The notes beneath the pieces were generated by a model that was not told the DNA's origin, did not search any database, and saw only the letters and a program-made list of their open reading frames with translations. Positions 14,695 through 17,831 of a DNA stretch of 17,831 nucleotides are shown here, in pieces. The translations under genes were made by a program, and so were the position numbers. The stretch's first letter is position 1; each line of letters begins with the position of its first letter. Source of the stretch: Absicoccus intestinalis (GTDB taxonomy: Bacteria; Bacillota_I; Bacilli_A; Erysipelotrichales; Erysipelotrichaceae); assembly GCF_033971885.1 (NCBI RefSeq), contig NZ_JALBUS010000027.1:1-17831 (forward strand), written 5' to 3'.

Positions 14695-16098
14695 ATGATT
14701 TCAACCTTTATTCCCCTATTGATTTGTTTAAACTTATTTGTATCCGCAAAATGGGCCTTTTCTTATTTTGGTTTATCTTGTTTTGAACAAATCATTTTTC
14801 ATTTAAAAGTCCCTCTTGAAGGTACAAATACCGAATTTATTGCCGACTGGGCAAAAAAATGTGGTATTAAAGCTCTCGGTATGACCATTCTTATTTATCT
14901 CATCCAAATTTTGGTTTTCCCTCACAAATATATTTTCACATCGATCATTTGTGCAGGATCCCTTATTTGGGCAGCTCATATTGTGGGTATGTTTGAATGG
15001 ATCATCAATCAATTTCGAAAAACCGATATATACGATACCTATTTTGTGGATACAAATAGCGTAAAATTAACGTTTCCCGAACACAAACAAAATCTAATCT
15101 ATATTTTTGTCGAATCCTTAGAAACGACTTATACTTCCAAAGAAAATGGTGGCAATTATACAGAAGACCTACTTCCCAATTTGTCTCATTTGGCAAAAAA
15201 ATATATCAATTTTTCCCATCAAGATAAATTAGGTGGTGCCCATGTTTTGGCAGGTACAGGATGGACAACTGGAGGAATCGTTGCCCAAACTTCAGGCGTT
15301 GGTTTGACCGTACCCTTGACCAGTCATCGTTTTAAAGAAGGGATTCCCTTCTTAGAAAAAGCCAAAACCTTACAAGATATACTTCATGAAGAAGGCTATC
15401 AACAAGAATTTTGTATTGGTTCGCAAGCTGCGTTTGGTGGTCGTAAATTTTATTTTGATACGCATGGTCCTGTAAAAATTTTTGATTACAATACTGTAAA
15501 AGATCAACTGCCCGATAATTACCCCGTATTCTGGGGATTTGAAGATGAAAAATTATTCGCATATGCCAAACAAGAAATCACTAAAATGGCCAGTCAAGAT
15601 CAGCCTTTTCATTTTTCTATGTTGACCGTGGATACCCATCATCCCAAAGGGTATAAAGATCGTCATTATCAAGAACAATACCCAGAACGTTTATCCAATA
15701 TCATTCATGAATCCGATCGAAAACTGGGTGAATTTATCCAATGGATCCAAGCACAACCCTTCTATAAAGATACGACCATCGTGATTTGTGGAGATCATAC
15801 AAGCATGGCTGAAGAATATATTTCTCATACCTATGATGCATCCTATGATCGGACAACATGGAATACGATCATCCATGCGAAAAATACCCCAAAACAAAAT
15901 AAAAATCGGAAATTTACATCCTTTGATTTTTTCCCTACGGTATTAAGTGCTATGGGTGTACAAATCGAAGGCGATCGATTAGGATTTGGTACCAATCTTT
16001 TCAGCGATAAAAAAACACTTCCTGAAAAAATTGGTTATCAAATTTTTGATAAAGAATTACGAAAACAATCCCAATATTATTGGGATCACATTCTATAA
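14695..16098 (+). CDS. membrane-bound sulfatase-fold phosphoglycerol transferase (LtaS/MdoB-like)
   Basis: A 467-residue protein with about three membrane segments (residues 1-25, 57-76, 78-100) and an extracytoplasmic alkaline-phosphatase-fold domain. Catalytic landmarks are IYIFVESLE (metal-binding Glu), GGAHVLAGTGWTTGGIVAQT (threonine nucleophile expected in GTGWTT), DTHHPKG and ICGDHTSM (metal-binding Asp and His). FHLKVPLEGTNTEF and the GTGWT block resemble the periplasmic-glucan phosphoglycerol transferase MdoB/OpgB more than classical LtaS, and there are fewer membrane helices than the usual five of LtaS. It likely transfers glycerol-phosphate or a similar group onto a surface glycan or lipid. 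The ATG at 14695 has no Shine-Dalgarno sequence and lies at the predicted transcription start. Divergent from ppdK; convergent with spx, sharing its terminator. Confidence 0.82.
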   Translation: MISTFIPLLICLNLFVSAKWAFSYFGLSCFEQIIFHLKVPLEGTNTEFIADWAKKCGIKALGMTILIYLIQILVFPHKYIFTSIICAGSLIWAAHIVGMFEWIINQFRKTDIYDTYFVDTNSVKLTFPEHKQNLIYIFVESLETTYTSKENGGNYTEDLLPNLSHLAKKYINFSHQDKLGGAHVLAGTGWTTGGIVAQTSGVGLTVPLTSHRFKEGIPFLEKAKTLQDILHEEGYQQEFCIGSQAAFGGRKFYFDTHGPVKIFDYNTVKDQLPDNYPVFWGFEDEKLFAYAKQEITKMASQDQPFHFSMLTVDTHHPKGYKDRHYQEQYPERLSNIIHESDRKLGEFIQWIQAQPFYKDTTIVICGDHTSMAEEYISHTYDASYDRTTWNTIIHAKNTPKQNKNRKFTSFDFFPTVLSAMGVQIEGDRLGFGTNLFSDKKTLPEKIGYQIFDKELRKQSQYYWDHIL

Positions 16099-16135
16099 AA
16101 AAAGTACAAGCCCTAAACTTCGGCTTGTACTTTTT
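16097..16135. terminator. bidirectional terminator shared by the phosphoglycerol transferase and spx genes
   Basis: A perfect 12-bp stem AAAGTACAAGCC/GGCTTGTACTTT (16101-16112 with 16122-16133) with a nine-base loop. T runs follow on the plus strand (TTTTT to 16135) and on the minus strand (seven Ts, 16103-16097). The spx stop codon TAG (16115-16113) sits in the loop, and the spx codons Lys-Val-Gln-Ala form one arm of the stem. Confidence 0.92.
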
Positions 16136-16598
16136 CTTCGGATGATAAGACCAATTGACCTGGTTCGCGAACCGATCCACACAATGGATAATTGGGACAA
16201 GATTCATTGCATGAGCTTTCACAAACTTCATCAAATTTCGAACGCATAGATGGAGTCATCATGGTTGTGATCTCATCATCGTCATAACCAACAACGAAGC
16301 TTTGTTTGCTGATCATGATGGGCCGACGTAAGATCGATGGATTTTTTTGAATGAGATCAACCAATTCATTCGTAGAATATTCATCAATATTTTTATCCAG
16401 TGCCTTATAGGCCTTGGAACGAACCGATATGATATCCTCTGTCCCATTTTCACTTCTTGATAAAATATATTTGATTTCATCTTTATTCAATAAAGTCGTA
16501 AAGATATTTTTTTCTACAAATTCAATTTGATTCTCTTTTAACCATTGTTTTGCTTTCCGACAACTTGCACATCCAGGTGAAGTATAAATAATGACCAT
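16113..16598 (-). CDS. spx: Spx transcriptional regulator with Cys-rich C-terminal extension
   Basis: A 161-residue ArsC-fold regulator that binds the RNA polymerase alpha C-terminal domain and redirects transcription during thiol stress. It aligns without gaps to Bacillus subtilis Spx over about 115 residues: MVIIYTSPGCASCRKAKQWL with the redox switch Cys10-x2-Cys13, Gly52, Arg60 (VRSKAY) and Arg92 (ILRRPIM), then FVVGYDDDEI. B. subtilis Spx has 131 residues. Here about 35 residues are added or replaced at the end, holding C126-x3-C130-x3-C134-x5-C140 and an acidic tail ending VQAEV. The cysteines could form a second metal or redox site. AGGAGG lies seven bases before the ATG. Single-gene unit, divergent from trpS; the tail differs from the usual ClpXP-recognised Spx end, so turnover may differ. 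Confidence 0.92.
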   Translation of the reverse strand: MVIIYTSPGCASCRKAKQWLKENQIEFVEKNIFTTLLNKDEIKYILSRSENGTEDIISVRSKAYKALDKNIDEYSTNELVDLIQKNPSILRRPIMISKQSFVVGYDDDEITTMMTPSMRSKFDEVCESSCNESCPNYPLCGSVREPGQLVLSSEEKVQAEV

Positions 16599-16627
16599 AG
16601 AATTCCTCCTTGCCTTTTCTTCTTTTC

Positions 16628-16636
16628 ATTATATCA
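16628..16636 (-). promoter_or_regulatory. extended -10 promoter of spx
   Basis: On the minus strand TGA followed by a perfect TATAAT (16633-16628), about 30 bases before the ATG at 16598. No -35 stands at 17 bases. The 9-bp palindrome CTTGTCAAG (16639-16647) lies just upstream and overlaps the -35 of the divergent trpS promoter, so the two may compete. Confidence 0.55.
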
Positions 16637-16639
16637 ACC

Positions 16640-16668
16640 TTGTCAAGTCCTTCTATAATCAGTAAAAT
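16640..16668 (+). promoter_or_regulatory. sigma-A-type promoter of trpS
   Basis: -35 TTGTCA (16640-16645), a 17-base spacer, and -10 TAAAAT (16663-16668). Transcription would start near 16675, leaving only about 17 bases of leader, too short for a T-box or TRAP-type attenuator. Confidence 0.65.
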
Positions 16669-16691
16669 AGAATCATTGGAGATGATAAAAT

Positions 16692-17684
16692 ATGAAACGT
16701 GTATTAAGTGCTGTAAAACCGACAGGCCGCATGACACTCGGTAATTATATTGGTGCGATCCGGCAATTTGTACAGCTGCAAGATGAATATGAAATGTTCA
16801 TTTTCATTGCCAATGAACATGCCATAACGATTCCCATCGAAGCAAAAGAATTACGACAGAACACAAAAGATCTGCTCGCCCTCTATTTAGCGGCTGGTTT
16901 GGATCCGGCAAAGGCAACGATTTTCCTTCAGACCGATGTGCCAGCACATGCCCAATTGGGATGGGTCATGACGTGTATGTCCTATATGGGCGAATTGCAA
17001 CGAATGACACAATACAAAAGCAAGACAGCCAATGGTGAAACCGGGATCACCGCTGGTCTATTTACCTATCCTTGTTTGATGGCTGCCGATATTCTGTTGT
17101 ATGATGCCGATTATGTACCGGTTGGTATCGATCAAAAACAACATGTGGAATTGACACGAAATCTAGCCGAACGATTTAATCATCGATACAGTGATACCTT
17201 TGTTTTGCCAGAACCATTGATGACAGAAGTTGGTCAAAAAATTTATTCTTTGCAAGATCCAACGAAAAAAATGTCAAAATCCGAAGGAAATGGCAAAGGA
17301 ACCATTGAATTATTAGATGATCCTGCTGCTGCTCGCAAAAAAATCATGTCCGCTGTGACCGATTCCCTAGGTATCATTCAATACGATCCTGAAAATCAAC
17401 CAGGACTTGCCAACTTATTGACGATTCAATCTTGTCTGACCAATGAATCCATTGACAGCATCGTTAGTCGTTTCCAAGGAAAAGGATATGGTGAATTAAA
17501 GAAAGAAATTGGTCAAACTGTTTTTGATTTCTTGACGGATCTACAAACGAAATATAAAGAAATTATATCAAGCGGACAAATTGATGTGATCCTCGCACAA
17601 GGGGCTGAAAAAGCCAATTACATTGCCAATAAAAAAATTCGTAAAGTATATAAGAAAATTGGCTTCACGATTTCAAAAAAATGA
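16692..17684 (+). CDS. trpS: tryptophanyl-tRNA synthetase
   Basis: A 330-residue class Ic enzyme that charges tRNA(Trp) with tryptophan. MKRVLSAVKPTGRMTLGNYIGA holds the HIGH-equivalent TLGN (15-18). Further landmarks are TQYKSKTANGETGITAGLFT with YPCLMAADILLYDADYVPVG (Trp binding), DQKQHVELTRNLA, and the second ATP signature KMSKS (193-197). Length matches the bacterial family (about 330). GGAG lies ten bases before the ATG, a slightly long spacing. It is a single-gene unit with its own promoter and terminator. The leader is too short for a T-box, so control by uncharged tRNA(Trp), common for Bacillota synthetases, is not supported here. Confidence 0.97.
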   Translation: MKRVLSAVKPTGRMTLGNYIGAIRQFVQLQDEYEMFIFIANEHAITIPIEAKELRQNTKDLLALYLAAGLDPAKATIFLQTDVPAHAQLGWVMTCMSYMGELQRMTQYKSKTANGETGITAGLFTYPCLMAADILLYDADYVPVGIDQKQHVELTRNLAERFNHRYSDTFVLPEPLMTEVGQKIYSLQDPTKKMSKSEGNGKGTIELLDDPAAARKKIMSAVTDSLGIIQYDPENQPGLANLLTIQSCLTNESIDSIVSRFQGKGYGELKKEIGQTVFDFLTDLQTKYKEIISSGQIDVILAQGAEKANYIANKKIRKVYKKIGFTISKK

Positions 17685-17710
17685 TGCAGATTCAATCTGC
17701 ATCGTTTTTT
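17683..17710 (+). terminator. rho-independent terminator of trpS
   Basis: Perfect 9-bp stem GATGCAGAT/ATCTGCATC (17683-17691 with 17695-17703), three-base loop, then G and TTTTTT. The stem begins inside the TGA stop codon (17682-17684). Confidence 0.88.
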
Positions 17711-17723
17711 ATTGCGTAGCGAA

Positions 17724-17746
17724 TACCACGCGCTATGTGCGTGGTG
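17724..17746 (+). repeat. subterminal hairpin
   Basis: ACCACGC/GCGTGGT (17725-17731 with 17739-17745) forms a 7-bp perfect stem. It extends inwards by G-T and C-G pairs to a TAT loop and outwards by one T-G pair. It has no T run directly behind it, which fits a transposase-binding hairpin of the IS200/IS605 group better than a terminator. Confidence 0.6.
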
Positions 17747-17773
17747 GTAGACCTTTTAGTGTTAAAAAAGACA

Positions 17774-17831
17774 ACCTCCTATACTACAATGAATATGGCC
17801 CGCCAGCCGTAAACAAAATAATATAGGAGGT
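17774..17831 (+). promoter_or_regulatory. long-range inverted repeat masking a ribosome binding site
   Basis: ACCTCCTATA (17774-17783) is the exact reverse complement of TATAGGAGGT (17822-17831), with 38 bases between. The second arm contains a near-perfect AGGAGG Shine-Dalgarno sequence, so in RNA the site would be fully paired. The start codon it serves is outside the window. Confidence 0.7.

Larger units (their letters stand above)
17714..17831 (+). mobile_element. probable left end of an IS200-type insertion sequence (cut by the window edge)
   Basis: The last ~118 bases hold no gene but have the layout of an IS200 left end: a subterminal hairpin (17724-17746), then a leader in which a CCTCC-containing segment pairs with a strong ribosome binding site at the very end of the window. 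IS200 is known for repressing its transposase with such leader structures. The transposase frame (tnpA) would begin just past 17831. The left boundary is a guess, placed after the trpS terminator T run. An unrelated gene with a regulated leader is the main alternative; the sequence past the edge decides it. Confidence 0.5.

Noticed and set aside
16641..16646. Minus-strand TTGACA as -35 for spx
   Set aside because: The perfect TATAAT is only eight bases downstream and nothing like a -10 stands at 17 bases, so the spx promoter is read as extended -10 instead.
16599..16691. T-box leader for trpS
   Set aside because: The promoter fits at 16640-16668, leaving about 17 bases of leader; there is no room for a T-box stem or an antiterminator, and none of the T-box sequence is present.
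17623..17826. 67-codon plus-strand frame at the right end
   Set aside because: It begins inside trpS in another frame and runs through the trpS terminator and the hairpins of the putative IS end; no ribosome binding site or recognisable protein.

Overview
The window is A+T-rich DNA from a low-GC Gram-positive bacterium (Bacillota). Most genes are preceded by AGGAGG-type ribosome binding sites, and genes sit in short operons closed by hairpin-plus-T-run terminators. A Spx regulator, a type III glutamine synthetase, pyruvate phosphate dikinase and an NfnA/SudB-like flavoprotein occur together, which fits an anaerobic, gut-type member of the Erysipelotrichia or a close relative. This placement is an inference from gene content; there is no rRNA in the window.

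Layout. (1) 1-127: N-terminus of an NfnA/SudB-like FAD subunit, minus strand, with its own promoter. (2) 214-3976, minus strand: a tight four-gene operon of a small ankyrin-repeat protein, a WYL-domain regulator, a DUF2779 protein (Cas4-like plus RNase H-like domains) and a zinc-dependent phospholipase C-like protein. It ends in a terminator whose loop holds the last stop codon. (3) 4029-5189, minus: an AI-2E family membrane transporter or permease. (4) 5280-7367, plus: type III glutamine synthetase, followed by a bidirectional terminator shared with (5). (5) 7415-9101, minus: a MalY/PatB-type aminotransferase overlapping a YbaK-type Cys-tRNA deacylase. (6) 9195-11710, minus: a redox cassette of YqhD-like alcohol dehydrogenase, iron-sulfur flavoprotein and flavin reductase-like protein. 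It is driven by a promoter with a 19-bp spacer that carries an AdhR-type MerR operator. (7) 11932-14562, minus: pyruvate phosphate dikinase, divergent from (8). (8) 14695-16098, plus: a membrane phosphoglycerol transferase or sulfatase-fold protein. (9) 16113-16598, minus: Spx with an unusual Cys-rich tail. (10) 16692-17684, plus: tryptophanyl-tRNA synthetase. (11) From about 17714 to the end: a hairpin-bearing region that looks like the left end of an IS200-type element, with a sequestered ribosome binding site at the window edge.

Most genes are ordinary housekeeping or central metabolism: glutamine synthesis, PEP/pyruvate interconversion, tRNA charging and proofreading, and thiol-stress control. 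The accessory parts are operon (2), where the nuclease-like DUF2779 protein has lost the visible RecB-type catalytic residues but keeps its RNase H-like ones, and cassette (6). By hand count, 13 of 23 arginine codons in cassette (6) are AGA/AGG, against 0 of 23 in the glutamine synthetase gene and 1 of 17 in the aminotransferase gene. With its own MerR-type operator, it looks like an acquired aldehyde/electrophile detoxification unit.
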